64,000 nucleotides of DNA from VXNE01 sp965116625 (GTDB lineage Bacteria; Pseudomonadota; Gammaproteobacteria; Pseudomonadales; Azotimanducaceae). Below, one piece after another: positions 49,316 to 57,985 of this stretch. Position numbers and translations under genes: made by a program. How positions within the stretch are numbered: the first letter of the stretch is position 1; each line of letters opens with the position of its first letter. A model generated the notes under the pieces. That model worked only from the letters and a program-made list of their open reading frames with translations. It ran no database searches and was not told the DNA's origin. Where the stretch lies: positions 1,116,001 through 1,180,000 of the forward strand of contig OZ220717.1 of assembly GCA_965116625.1 (NCBI GenBank), read 5' to 3'.

Positions 49316-52126
49316 GTGTCCGTGCCTGCAGGAAACGTCAGAAGAGTAGGTGTACTGGTCGCGGGTATGCACCGCAGCGGTACGTCTGCGCTTGCCAGGT
49401 TGCTCGCGAGCCTTGGTTGCGACCTTCCGAAAACCCTGATGGAGGCGGACGCCCACAATGCCATGGGGTATTGGGAGTCCACGGAGGTTGTGGATCTCAA
49501 CGATGCGGTTCTCGAGTCCGCAGGCTCTTCCTGGGACGACTGGGAGGCATTCGACCACGAATGGTACGGATCGACGGCTGCGGAGGGATTCCTTGACCGG
49601 GCGCAGGCGGTGCTCGCGAGCGAGTTCGGGGACAGCCGGCTGTTCGTTCTCAAGGACCCTCGAATCTGCCGGCTGTTGCAGTTCTGGAAAGAGGCGCTTG
49701 ACCGGATCGGTGTGGCACCTGTAGTGGCACTGCCGGTCCGGAACCCCCTTGAGGTAGGCGCGTCGCTGCGGGAACGCGATGCGATCGATCCTTCGGTCGG
49801 CATGCTCATCTGGCTGCGCAACGTGCTCGACGCCGAGGCGGATTCGCGCGAGTTACCGCGGTCCTTCGTTCGCTACCACCACGTGCTTGACCACTGGAAG
49901 AGTCTGGCGACGAGGTTGGGTTGTGAACTGAACGTCACGTGGCCAGGGGTGTCTGCCGTCACCGAGCCTGGGTTCGAGTCCCTGATTTCGTCTTCGAACC
50001 GGCACCAGGTACTTGAAGATGCCCATGTGCACGACGACCCGTTGGTATCGCTATGGGTCAAGACCGTCTTCGAGATCTTCGGCCGTTGGTCGGGCGGCGA
50101 GGCGAAGAGAGCCGATGCCCGGACGCTCGACTCCATCAGGTCGGCGCTAAACGACACGGGGCCGAACTTCAGCCGTGCGATTGCAATCGGCAAACAGGCG
50201 ATGCAACAGAATCGCGAATACAAGGCGAGGATCGAGGCGCTTGATCGGACGGCGCAGTCGCTGGAGCAGACCGTTGTGAGCCGGGATCGCCAGGTCGCAG
50301 ACCTCGACGAGGCGGTTCGGGACCGGGACCGGCGCATTGCCGATCGGGACGGCCAACTTGCCTCCGTGAGCCGTTCGTTGAGTGAACGTGACCGGCAGGT
50401 CGCCGATCGGGATCGTCGACTCGACTCGGTTAGCCGGACATTGAGCGAACGGAACCGGCAAGTCGCCGAACAGGACGACCGGATCGCCGACCAGGATAGG
50501 CAGATCGATGCCCTTGATCGAACGGTCGTCGAGCGGGACATCCAGATCCAGGCAATTTACGAGTCGACTTCGTGGCGCATCACCCGACCCTTGAGAATTC
50601 TGAATACGATGCTGGCGAGGTCGCTGCGCGGCACCTATCGGTTCCTGTCGACGGTTGCCTTTCGGGTGCTCAGCTTTGTCTGGAGGCTCATGCCGCTTGG
50701 CGGGCTCAGACAGACGATCAAGCGCCCGTTGCTCCGCCTGCTGCCGGGGCGGTTCGTTGAACGCCACCTGCGTCGAAGGAGGCGGTCCGACCGGCGATAC
50801 GTTGCTTCGGGTCGGCTGCAGTTGGCGGATCTCAATTTCGACGCAGCCAGCGATCAGGGCGACACGCCGATCCTGTTCGATCCGGAGTACTACCTGGCCG
50901 CCAACGAGGATGTGAGGAATAGCGGGGAGGACCCGTTACGGCATTACCTGTCGCACGGCGCCGTCGAAGGGCGGCTGCCGTTCGCGGTTGACCCGGACCA
51001 GATCGATCCCGCGATCGAAGCGCTGCATCGGATCGACCTGCGCGAGGATGACGTGTTCAGGTTCGACGCCGGGCTCTATCGTGACCTCAATCCAGACTTG
51101 GCCCCGTCCGCCGATCAGGTGCTCCTGGATCACTATCGCAACCATGGTCGCGACGAGTCGCGAGTTGGCTCCAGGGGAGAATTCGTGCTTCAGATCTGCG
51201 ATGACCCACGGGAGATCCCGCTGGACTTCAAGATTGCGGAGTACGTCGAGCTCTACCCGGATCTCAGAGGCTATGCCGCCGGATCGCCGCTTCAAGCGTT
51301 GCGCCACTACATGTCTCACGGACGATGGGAACCCAGGCTGCATACGTGGCGCGGCGACGACCGGCCTCAATCGCGCAATTCGGAGCGGATCGACCTGCCT
51401 TCCGAGTTGACGTCGGGCACGCGACCACTATGTGTCCTTGTACATGTCTATTATCCGGACCTCTGGGAGGAACTGGCCGGATACCTTGCGAACCTCCCTC
51501 AGGGCACATACGACCTTTACGTCAACCTCGTCGAACCGACCTTCACGGCGGAACTGGAGCGACGTATCCGCGATGCCTTCCCCATCGCGAAGATCTCCGT
51601 TAGCGAGAACATTGGCCGCGACATTGGCGGTCACTTCCGGCTGTTGCGGGATATTTCGCTGGATAAGTACCGGCTCTTCTGCCTGATCCATACCAAGAAA
51701 AGCCCGCACCTGGCCGCGGGAGATGCCCTGCTCTGGCGCCGTCGGCTGTTGAGTGCTCTCATGGGGAGCCGAGAACTCGCGGTCAAGAACCTTAGGTTGA
51801 TGCTGACCGACGAAACGGTTGGACTCATAGGTTCCCGCAGGTGCCGGGATACCAAGCTGCGCGAAAACGCTGAGAAGTTTGGGGAACTTCTGAACCTCCT
51901 GGACGTGAAGCCTGAATCGAGAGACGTAGAGTTCCTGTCGGGCACGATGATGTACCTGCGCCGGGAAGTACTCCAGAGGATATTCGAGACCTGCAAGGAT
52001 CTGCCTTTCGAGGGGGGAGACGACACGCCCCTCGGGTTTCACCTGGATGCACAATGGGCGCATGCGATCGAACGCGTGATCGGCAACTTGGTTCGGGACA
52101 TGAACTATCGCTTCGAATGGCGGTAA
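49316..52126 (+). CDS. Sulfotransferase-like / coiled-coil / RgpF-like fusion protein
   Basis: This 936-residue protein joins three parts. Residues ~10-270 resemble a sulfotransferase with a PAPS-binding loop GMHRSGTSAL (17-26). Residues ~303-415 are a coiled coil built from diverged repeats (SRSLSERDRQVADRDRRL, SRTLSERNRQVAEQDDRI), followed by basic TSWRITRPLR as in many surface-glycan enzymes. Two FDPEYYLAAN/LYRDLNPDL segments follow. The end (~705-936) is a rhamnan-synthesis RgpF-like domain (LVHVYYPDLWEEL, NIGRDIGGHFRLL, IHTKKSPH). It likely builds and modifies a polysaccharide at the membrane. GTG 49316 (or 49322) is the start. Confidence 0.78.
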   Translation: MSVPAGNVRRVGVLVAGMHRSGTSALARLLASLGCDLPKTLMEADAHNAMGYWESTEVVDLNDAVLESAGSSWDDWEAFDHEWYGSTAAEGFLDRAQAVLASEFGDSRLFVLKDPRICRLLQFWKEALDRIGVAPVVALPVRNPLEVGASLRERDAIDPSVGMLIWLRNVLDAEADSRELPRSFVRYHHVLDHWKSLATRLGCELNVTWPGVSAVTEPGFESLISSSNRHQVLEDAHVHDDPLVSLWVKTVFEIFGRWSGGEAKRADARTLDSIRSALNDTGPNFSRAIAIGKQAMQQNREYKARIEALDRTAQSLEQTVVSRDRQVADLDEAVRDRDRRIADRDGQLASVSRSLSERDRQVADRDRRLDSVSRTLSERNRQVAEQDDRIADQDRQIDALDRTVVERDIQIQAIYESTSWRITRPLRILNTMLARSLRGTYRFLSTVAFRVLSFVWRLMPLGGLRQTIKRPLLRLLPGRFVERHLRRRRRSDRRYVASGRLQLADLNFDAASDQGDTPILFDPEYYLAANEDVRNSGEDPLRHYLSHGAVEGRLPFAVDPDQIDPAIEALHRIDLREDDVFRFDAGLYRDLNPDLAPSADQVLLDHYRNHGRDESRVGSRGEFVLQICDDPREIPLDFKIAEYVELYPDLRGYAAGSPLQALRHYMSHGRWEPRLHTWRGDDRPQSRNSERIDLPSELTSGTRPLCVLVHVYYPDLWEELAGYLANLPQGTYDLYVNLVEPTFTAELERRIRDAFPIAKISVSENIGRDIGGHFRLLRDISLDKYRLFCLIHTKKSPHLAAGDALLWRRRLLSALMGSRELAVKNLRLMLTDETVGLIGSRRCRDTKLRENAEKFGELLNLLDVKPESRDVEFLSGTMMYLRREVLQRIFETCKDLPFEGGDDTPLGFHLDAQWAHAIERVIGNLVRDMNYRFEWR
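50340..50500 (+). repeat. In-gene tandem repeats of the coiled coil
   Basis: The coiled-coil part of the RgpF-like fusion gene contains two clearly related units of about 75 bases (AGCCGttcgTTGAGtGAACGtgACCGGCA type) plus shorter GATCGGGAT/GACCGG repeats. The encoded heptads are rich in Arg, Asp and Gln. Such repeats can change copy number and hence stalk length. Confidence 0.55.
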
Positions 52127-52234
52127 CCGAACGGACAGAGCGAAAAGGGAAGTGCATGCGGAGCGGACCCCTCGACATTTTGGGTACCAGGCTGACCAGT
52201 TGTCTGACGAACCGCGCGGCCTGGTCTCACTGAC

Positions 52235-53113
52235 ATGAGAGTCGTGCTGTTGGGGCCGAATGGCCAACTGGGGTCCGATATTCGGCGTTGGCACGAGAAG
52301 ACTGGCGCGCCTTTCGAACTGCTGACGTTGGGGCGGGACCGGTTGGATGTCGCGTTGCCGGAAGCGATCGAACGGCGGTTCGAAGACATCGACTTTGGCG
52401 CGCTGATCAACTGCACCGGCTATCACAAGACCGATGAAGTGGAAGACAATGCGGCCCTCGCCACCGCGATCAATGCCCATGCCGTGAAAGCGCTGGCGGA
52501 AGTATGCGCCCGCCGCGGGGCACGGCTCCTCCATGTCAGCACCGACTACGTGTTCGGCGGCGATGCCGGACGCACCGATCCCCTGACGGAGGATGACCCG
52601 GTCGCGCCGGTGAACGTCTATGGCGCGTCCAAGGCCCTGGGTGAAACGTTGGCGAACCTTGTTCTCGACGACCTTGTGATCCTCCGGGTCGCGTCGCTGT
52701 TCGGCGTTGCCGGGGCGAGCGGAAAGGGCGGGAACTTTGTCGAGACCATGATTCGGACGGGCACCGAGAGCGGTGCGCTTCGGGTGGTCGACGACCAGGT
52801 CATGTCACCGACTGCTACCGCGGACGTAGCGCAGGTCGTCATCCGCATCCTCGTGGAGGGTTGCACACCCGGGGTCTACCACGTCGTCAACGACGGTGCC
52901 GCGAGCTGGTACGATTTTGCCCGGGAGATCGTCGCGCGGGCCCGAATCGATGCCACGGTCGCGCCCTGCACCAGCGAAGAGTTTCCCACTCGTGCGGCAC
53001 GCCCACGTTACAGCGTGCTCGACAACACGAAGACTTCGCGAGCCTTTGGCCCCTTGCCTGCATGGCAGGCAGCGCTTGATGATTACTTGCGCGCCAAGGG
53101 TCACATTCACTGA
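52235..53113 (+). CDS. rmlD: dTDP-4-dehydrorhamnose reductase (RmlD-like)
   Basis: RmlD makes dTDP-L-rhamnose from the 4-keto precursor with NAD(P)H. The 292-residue product has GPNGQLGSDI at the Rossmann start, INCTGYHKTDEVEDN, VSTDYVFGGD and the catalytic YGASK. The sequence after it (VRDLVILRVASLFGVAG-like) follows the family. Other rml genes are not in the window. Its place beside an RgpF-like gene fits a rhamnose-containing polymer. The substrate could differ (for example a CDP or GDP sugar). Confidence 0.82.
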   Translation: MRVVLLGPNGQLGSDIRRWHEKTGAPFELLTLGRDRLDVALPEAIERRFEDIDFGALINCTGYHKTDEVEDNAALATAINAHAVKALAEVCARRGARLLHVSTDYVFGGDAGRTDPLTEDDPVAPVNVYGASKALGETLANLVLDDLVILRVASLFGVAGASGKGGNFVETMIRTGTESGALRVVDDQVMSPTATADVAQVVIRILVEGCTPGVYHVVNDGAASWYDFAREIVARARIDATVAPCTSEEFPTRAARPRYSVLDNTKTSRAFGPLPAWQAALDDYLRAKGHIH

Positions 53114-53136
53114 TTCGAACGGAGTTCAGCGAAAAC

Positions 53137-54759
53137 ATGCCGACACGGGGCTATATCGAGAGGATTTCACGCTGGTTCATTGCCGGCTGGTGCGTGGACG
53201 ACGAAATTGAAGGCCCGACCGAAGTCGATGTGAGGGTTGAAGGTCTCTCGTTGGGTACGGTTCGGGCCGATATACCGAGAAATGACATCGAGAAGGCGCT
53301 GGACCGTCCGCTAGCCGGCTTCCGGTTTCCCATCTCTCCGGAACTCTTCAGGCTGCTTCCGCATCGAGCCCAGGTCGAAGTAGTGGCTTCGAGCGGTGAA
53401 GCGCTACCAATGCTGAAAGGCCGTGACTCCCGAATCGACAATCCGCACGGCCAGCCTATCGGGGAACTCGCGGAGATGCTGCAGGGCGATTATATTATCA
53501 ACCCCAAGTACGGACAGATAATCCGGCCCCTCAAGAACAGGAACGTCGACGAAAAGGTCTTTCTGGCCCTGGACGAAAGCAACAGGATCTTCGAAGCCCA
53601 ATTCTCGAAGAAGCTGTTTATCTGTTATGGCACGTTACTGGGTTGCATACGCAACAACGACTTCATTCCACATGACGACGACGTTGATGTCTGTTTTCTG
53701 GCGGACGGACAGGGACTCGACGCGGCGGTCAAGGAGTTTCGCCGGGTCATAAGGACATTGACGGACATCGGTCAGCGAGTCCAGTTCGACAGCAGTGCGC
53801 AGTTCCACTGGGGACTACAGGGGACATCGCTCGATGTCTTCATGGCATGGATGGAGGGTGAGAAGCTCTATATGTATAACGCTGGTGGGACGTTCTCGCG
53901 GAACCGGATCTATCCGCTGGTGGAACGTGAGTTCAAGGGCCGTCAGGTTTGGGTCCCGAACGACTCCGAAGCACTGCTGGAACTGATTTACGGTCCCGGA
54001 TGGCGTGTTCCGGATCCCAGCTTCCAATGGCGGGTGACTCCGGAGGTCCGCGCCAAGATGAACGAACTCAATGCCATTCCTGTCGGTGACGAGGCGACGC
54101 ACAATGAAATCAAGGACTATTGGTCACGCTTCTACGCGTATGCGCATACGATACTTCCCTCCCCCTTTGCCGCGGCGGTGGCCATCGAGCTGACGGAGCC
54201 GGGCTATGTCGTCGATCTCGGCTGTGGCAATGGGCGCGATTCGGTCTTCTTCGCGGAACTGGGACACCGCGTTATCGGTCTGGACGTTTCCGGCAAGGCG
54301 ATCGACGACAACCAGGCGCGCGTGCTGGAGAAGCAAGTCGATGACGTCGAGTTCAGACAGGTGGATGTCGGGGCGCCTCACACGCTTGTCGATTTCCTGA
54401 ACCGAATGGAAGAGGCTGCCATCCAGGCGGGAGATACGAGGCGGAATCACGTCGCGATCTATGCGCGGTTCTTCTTTCACGCAGTGTCCGAAGAAGAAGA
54501 GGACCTCGTACTGGGCGCGCTTTCCCAGTCCCTGCGTTCCGGAGCCAGGTGCTTCTTCGAGTTCCGGACCGAAAAGGACGCCAAGGGCTACAAGCGCTTT
54601 GGGTCGCACTATCGGCGGTTCATCAACATCGATAGATTTGTCGAGAAGGCGACGGTCGGCAATCGCTTCGAGTGCGTCTACCGGGTCGAGGGGCAGGGCA
54701 TGGCGAAGTACTTTGAAGAGGATCCCTTTGTCGGCCGGGTTTTCCTTCGTCGCCTTTGA
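53137..54759 (+). CDS. LicD-type phosphotransferase fused to a SAM methyltransferase
   Basis: The 540-residue product has an N-terminal beta-rich domain of unknown family (residues ~1-100, starting RISRWFIAGWCVDDE). A LicD/fukutin-like domain follows, with YGTLLGCIRNNDFIPHDDDVDV near residues 160-182. From ~355 comes a class I methyltransferase domain with YVVDLGCGNGRDSVFFAELG and VIGLDVSGKAI. LicD proteins move phosphocholine or similar groups to glycans; together with the methyltransferase the protein may cap or decorate the chain. It follows rmlD by 23 bases and precedes an ABC-2 permease in the opposite direction. Confidence 0.8.
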   Translation: MPTRGYIERISRWFIAGWCVDDEIEGPTEVDVRVEGLSLGTVRADIPRNDIEKALDRPLAGFRFPISPELFRLLPHRAQVEVVASSGEALPMLKGRDSRIDNPHGQPIGELAEMLQGDYIINPKYGQIIRPLKNRNVDEKVFLALDESNRIFEAQFSKKLFICYGTLLGCIRNNDFIPHDDDVDVCFLADGQGLDAAVKEFRRVIRTLTDIGQRVQFDSSAQFHWGLQGTSLDVFMAWMEGEKLYMYNAGGTFSRNRIYPLVEREFKGRQVWVPNDSEALLELIYGPGWRVPDPSFQWRVTPEVRAKMNELNAIPVGDEATHNEIKDYWSRFYAYAHTILPSPFAAAVAIELTEPGYVVDLGCGNGRDSVFFAELGHRVIGLDVSGKAIDDNQARVLEKQVDDVEFRQVDVGAPHTLVDFLNRMEEAAIQAGDTRRNHVAIYARFFFHAVSEEEEDLVLGALSQSLRSGARCFFEFRTEKDAKGYKRFGSHYRRFINIDRFVEKATVGNRFECVYRVEGQGMAKYFEEDPFVGRVFLRRL

Positions 54760-54784
54760 TCGACCCCATTCGTCCGCGTTCGCT

Positions 54785-55558
54785 TCATGAGTCCATCACG
54801 CGCCGGGTGAGTGTCAGGTCCATCCATTCGAACGCCCGCTTGATCAAGTACAGGGCCAACGCGCTAGCTCCCATGACCTTGAGGCACCAGGAAAGGTCCG
54901 CCGGCATCTTGTACAGCAGCACGAGGCGGTACTGCTCCAGCATCACTGCCATCGGATTGAGCCTGAAATAGGGTTGCCACTCGACGGGCATGCTGTCGAT
55001 GGGAAAGAACAGCCCGGAGCAGAACATCAGCAGCGTGAGGCCCGAGCTGACAACAAACCGCAGATCCCGCACGTAGCAGCAGACTATCGACACGATCGAC
55101 GCGACCGCCAGGATCAGGCAGAACTGGGCGAGCGCGAGGACCGGCAGATAGAACCAGGCTGGAGACGGGCCAATCGCATAACCCATTACCGTGACGACGA
55201 TCAGGAAGACAAACCCCTGCTTCAGCGTGGCGGATGCGACGCTGACGAGGGGGAACATCAACTTTGGAAGGCGAATGTTAGAAATGATGCTCCTGCCAAC
55301 GAACAGGCTGGCCGTTGAATTTGCCACACCGTTGGAAAACCACAGCCACATGGTGACGCCGGTCAGGATGAACAGGGAGAAGTTCTCCATGCCCGAGGGC
55401 CGGATGTAGGTGAAGACCACGTAGAAGACCCCGGTCATCGCGACGGGTTCCAGAAACCACCACAGCCAACCCAGGTAATACCTGGATGCCTCGCCGATGA
55501 GGTTGAAATACGCCCGGTAAAAGGCGTAGCGCCAGTAATGGTTTTCGATCAGGATCAC
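54785..55558 (-). CDS. ABC-2 type polysaccharide export permease (Wzm-like)
   Basis: A 257-residue integral membrane protein with six helices of the ABC-2 exporter family, as in KpsM/Wzm/RfbA. Motifs: YLGWLWWFLEPVAMTGVFYVVF near the N-terminus and FFPIDSMPVEWQPYFRLNPMAVMLEQYR in the periplasmic C-terminal part. No ABC ATPase (Wzt/KpsT) lies next to it in this window, so the partner must be elsewhere. It runs against the preceding gene, ending 25 bases from it. Confidence 0.85.
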   Translation of the reverse strand: MILIENHYWRYAFYRAYFNLIGEASRYYLGWLWWFLEPVAMTGVFYVVFTYIRPSGMENFSLFILTGVTMWLWFSNGVANSTASLFVGRSIISNIRLPKLMFPLVSVASATLKQGFVFLIVVTVMGYAIGPSPAWFYLPVLALAQFCLILAVASIVSIVCCYVRDLRFVVSSGLTLLMFCSGLFFPIDSMPVEWQPYFRLNPMAVMLEQYRLVLLYKMPADLSWCLKVMGASALALYLIKRAFEWMDLTLTRRVMDS

Positions 55559-55874
55559 TTGATTGCCTCAAGGCTCACGCGGTCATGCAGACGCGGTACT
55601 GCTGTTAGGTGTAGGTGGGACCAGGGAGCTGCCCGGGAACCGTCCCCCGCCATTGGAGTGTGCTCCGACTGAATCCGGTTCGGACCGGACCCCGGGGATC
55701 ATATCGTGACGGAACATTGTTCGGCCAATCGACGTTAGAGGCTCCGGCGGGCACCCTGAAATGATCAGGGTCGCAGATGTTGTCGTAGACCGAATCGATT
55801 GCGGGATGTATTCTCGAACAGGCTTGTCAAAAGGCGGTCCAAACGGGGACCGTCAAACAGACGGAGGACGTCTT
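55559..55874. other. Intergenic region between the ABC-2 permease and a small exported protein
   Basis: About 316 bases between two divergent genes. A short hairpin (GGTCCaaacgGGGACC type, near 55836-55850) precedes the GGAGG of the next gene. The in-frame extension of the downstream gene to ATG 55761 lacks any signal-peptide or homology support. No other feature was recognised. Confidence 0.5.
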
Positions 55875-56258
55875 GTGAGCATTGGAAGATCAATCAGGTT
55901 CACGGCAGCAGCATTGGCCGCGTCTGTATTGCTGACGGCGCCCGCACAGGCAGCCACAAAGGAGATTGTGGCCGAAGTCCGTCGAACGCTGACGGTAGCT
56001 GACGACCGGTTCGGTGGCTGCATGGTCGCACTCAGCGTATCGCCCTCGGAAGAGGGGCTCGATTGCCCGACGAGCAAGTGGGTCACTTTCAGTTGCACCG
56101 GCACCCACACCAGCAAGTCCAACGCGTTGCGCATGTACGACTCGGCGCAGTTGGCGTTTGTCACCGGGCGGGAAGTGCGCGTTTGGGTGGACGACACGAA
56201 AAAGCACAACGGCCACTGCTTCGTCTCGCGCATAGACGTGATGGCGGCGGACGACTGA
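55875..56258 (+). CDS. Small periplasmic protein of unknown function
   Basis: A 127-residue protein with a clear signal peptide (FTAAALAASVLLTAPAQA, cut before ATKE). The mature part has four Cys (GGCMV, LDCPTS, FSCTG, GHCF), likely forming two disulfides. No family was recognised. GTG 55875 has a GGAGG 6 bases upstream, which decides the start over the longer ATG 55761 frame. The next small gene starts 4 bases after it. Confidence 0.65.
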   Translation: MSIGRSIRFTAAALAASVLLTAPAQAATKEIVAEVRRTLTVADDRFGGCMVALSVSPSEEGLDCPTSKWVTFSCTGTHTSKSNALRMYDSAQLAFVTGREVRVWVDDTKKHNGHCFVSRIDVMAADD

Positions 56259-56262
56259 TGCG

Positions 56263-56649
56263 GTGACCCCGCTAAAGGCCGTACATGCGGCCGCGATCAT
56301 CGCCATATTGTTTCTCGCTCTGGGAGCAGGCGTATTCGTATTGTGGAACGAGACGGACAGCACGGCTGTCGATGCAGTCCACGTGTCGGGTGACGATGTC
56401 CACCCGAGGGCGGAGTCCGTGGAGACCGTGCCGGACCGGCTGCCGCCGGTGGTCGCGCCGACACCGAGCCCGCCCGGCGAGAGTGTGGTTGTGGCGGAGC
56501 CCGTGTTGCCGGACTCCGAGGACGGCCCATGGAACATCGGCGGCGTGATCGACACGGGCCCGTTCATCGATGCGGACAACGATACGGGGGACTACGCGTC
56601 CGGACCCGTTTACGATGTCGGGGACTTTCTCGATCCCGACGCGGGATAA
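56263..56649 (+). CDS. Small membrane-anchored acidic protein of unknown function
   Basis: A 128-residue protein with one N-terminal helix (AVHAAAIIAILFLALGAGVFVLW), then a Pro/Val/Glu-rich linker and an Asp/Gly-rich end with an internal echo (GVIDTGPFIDADN and PVYDVGDFLDPDA). No family was recognised. Start is GTG 56263, in the same direction just after the preceding gene, so the two may work together. Confidence 0.5.
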   Translation: MTPLKAVHAAAIIAILFLALGAGVFVLWNETDSTAVDAVHVSGDDVHPRAESVETVPDRLPPVVAPTPSPPGESVVVAEPVLPDSEDGPWNIGGVIDTGPFIDADNDTGDYASGPVYDVGDFLDPDAG

Positions 56650-56715
56650 GTTCATTGACCTGGCGATCTCCGGCCACCCTGGCCGCTTACTGCCCGCGGG
56701 ACAAACGAACGGCGC

Positions 56716-57351
56716 ATGAACAGGGACAAGAGGCGCGAGATATACCTTCGCCTGCAGGCGGAAAACCCGGCGCCGACCACGGAACTGAATTACCGGTCGC
56801 CGTTCCAACTCCTGGTCTCCGTGATCCTGTCGGCGCAGGCGACCGACGTCAGCGTCAATCGCGCCACCGGGAAGCTATTCGCGGAAGCGGGTACGCCGCA
56901 GGAGATGCTGGACCTCGGCCTGGCCAGGCTCAAGGATCACATCAAGTCAATCGGCCTGTTCAACACCAAGGCGGCCAACATCCTGAAGACCTGCGAAGCA
57001 CTCATCTCGCTCCACGGCGGTGAAGTGCCGCGGGAACGCGCGGCCCTCGAAGCGTTGCCGGGCGTTGGCCGCAAAACCGCCAATGTCGTTCTCAACACCG
57101 CTTTCGGCGAACCCACCATCGCCGTGGACACGCATATCTTTCGTGTCGCCAATCGGACGAAGCTCGCGCCGGGCAAGACGCCGCGGCAGGTGGAAGACAA
57201 ACTGCTCCGGTTCACGCCGAACGAATTCAAACGCGACGCGCACCACTGGCTGATCCTGCATGGACGCTATGTCTGCATCGCGCGCAAGCCGCGCTGCGGC
57301 GCCTGCGTGATAGAGGATCTGTGCGAATACCGCGACAAAACGGACCCCTGA
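56716..57351 (+). CDS. nth: Endonuclease III
   Basis: Nth is a bifunctional DNA glycosylase/AP lyase of base excision repair that removes oxidised pyrimidines. The 211-residue product has the helix-hairpin-helix LPGVGRKTANVVLN with the catalytic Lys, the catalytic Asp in VDTHIFRV, and the [4Fe-4S] loop C-x6-C-x2-C-x5-C (CIARKPRCGACVIEDLC). Its last 180 bases are duplicated at 58858-59041. Confidence 0.96.
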   Translation: MNRDKRREIYLRLQAENPAPTTELNYRSPFQLLVSVILSAQATDVSVNRATGKLFAEAGTPQEMLDLGLARLKDHIKSIGLFNTKAANILKTCEALISLHGGEVPRERAALEALPGVGRKTANVVLNTAFGEPTIAVDTHIFRVANRTKLAPGKTPRQVEDKLLRFTPNEFKRDAHHWLILHGRYVCIARKPRCGACVIEDLCEYRDKTDP

Positions 57352-57563
57352 ACGGGGTCGCGGACCCCGTAGCCTTCAGGCGCGTCTGAACTTTCTGGTC
57401 AGTCTTCTGCCGGAGGCACGCCCAGCGCCTCGAGGTGTTCCACCAGGTCGGCACCGGCTGTGCGCGCCTCGACTTCGCGGTCGACGCGGGCTATCACCCC
57501 TTCCGGATTGATGAAATAGGTCCATCGCTTCGCGAATCCGTGTTCGGACAATACGCCGTAGGC
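57168..57563. repeat. 396-bp duplicated segment, parent copy
   Basis: Covers the last 61 codons of nth, the short gap, and the C-terminal third of the peroxiredoxin gene. It is repeated at 58858-59253 in the same orientation and at the same length, with most differences clustered in the first 40 bases. Confidence 0.85.
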
Positions 57564-57926
57564 ACGGGACACCGTTCGGTCCGGGTCGGACAGGATGGGG
57601 AAACTCGCCCCATGCTCCTTGGCGAACGCCGTGTTGGTTTCCGCCTCGTCGACGCTCGCCATGAAGTACGCGACATCGAACGCTTCGATCTCTTCGGCGC
57701 TGTCACGCAGCGCCTTGCACTGCATGGTTCAGCCGCCGGTAAAGGCCTTGGGAAAGAACGCGATGACCACGAACTGGCCCCGGTAGTCGCTCAGCGCGTG
57801 GTGTTGGCCATCGGAACCGGGCAGTTGAAAGTCGGGTGCGGTATCGCCGACATCCGCGGCCAGGCAGCTCGCAGTCAGGATGCCGCAGGCCAGAACGCCA
57901 GCGCATCGGGCGAGTCGAGATTTCAT
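57399..57926 (-). CDS. Peroxiredoxin with in-frame TGA at the peroxidatic residue (probable selenoprotein)
   Basis: Read through one TGA (57731-57729), this gene encodes a 175-residue AhpC/TSA-family peroxiredoxin. It has an export signal (CAGVLACGILTASCLA), GDTAPDFQLPGSDGQ, FVVIAFFPKAFTGG, then the TGA as residue 66, then TMQCKALRDS and the rest of the thioredoxin fold (PILSDPDRTVSRAYGVL, YFINPEGVIARVD). The family has its peroxidatic Cys at exactly this place, so TGA most simply encodes selenocysteine. Cys70 may be the resolving residue. ATG 57926 has GGAGG 5 bases upstream. The reading frame is otherwise uninterrupted. It would reduce peroxides in the periplasm or at the membrane. Standard annotation would split it into two ORFs (57729-57989 and 57399-57725). 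Confidence 0.82.
57696..57714 (-). promoter_or_regulatory. Putative bacterial SECIS hairpin of the peroxiredoxin gene
   Basis: Beginning 14 bases after the TGA on the minus strand is GGCGCTG-CGTGA-CAGCGCC, a perfect 7-bp stem with a 5-base loop. The loop lies 21 bases from the TGA and has G as its second base, in line with the known spacing and loop-guanine rule for bacterial SECIS elements that bind SelB. Confidence 0.7.
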
Positions 57927-57985
57927 AAGGGCCTCCGGAAAACTGTGGACATTATCCTCGCGCTGGGCGGACGAAGTCGAGGCGA

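Noticed and set aside
57399..57725. Separate 108-codon gene starting at ATG 57725 (peroxiredoxin C-terminal part)
   Set aside because: ATG 57725 lies two codons after the TGA inside the fold; the upstream frame supplies the ribosome site, signal peptide and N-terminal strands, so one gene is the simpler reading.
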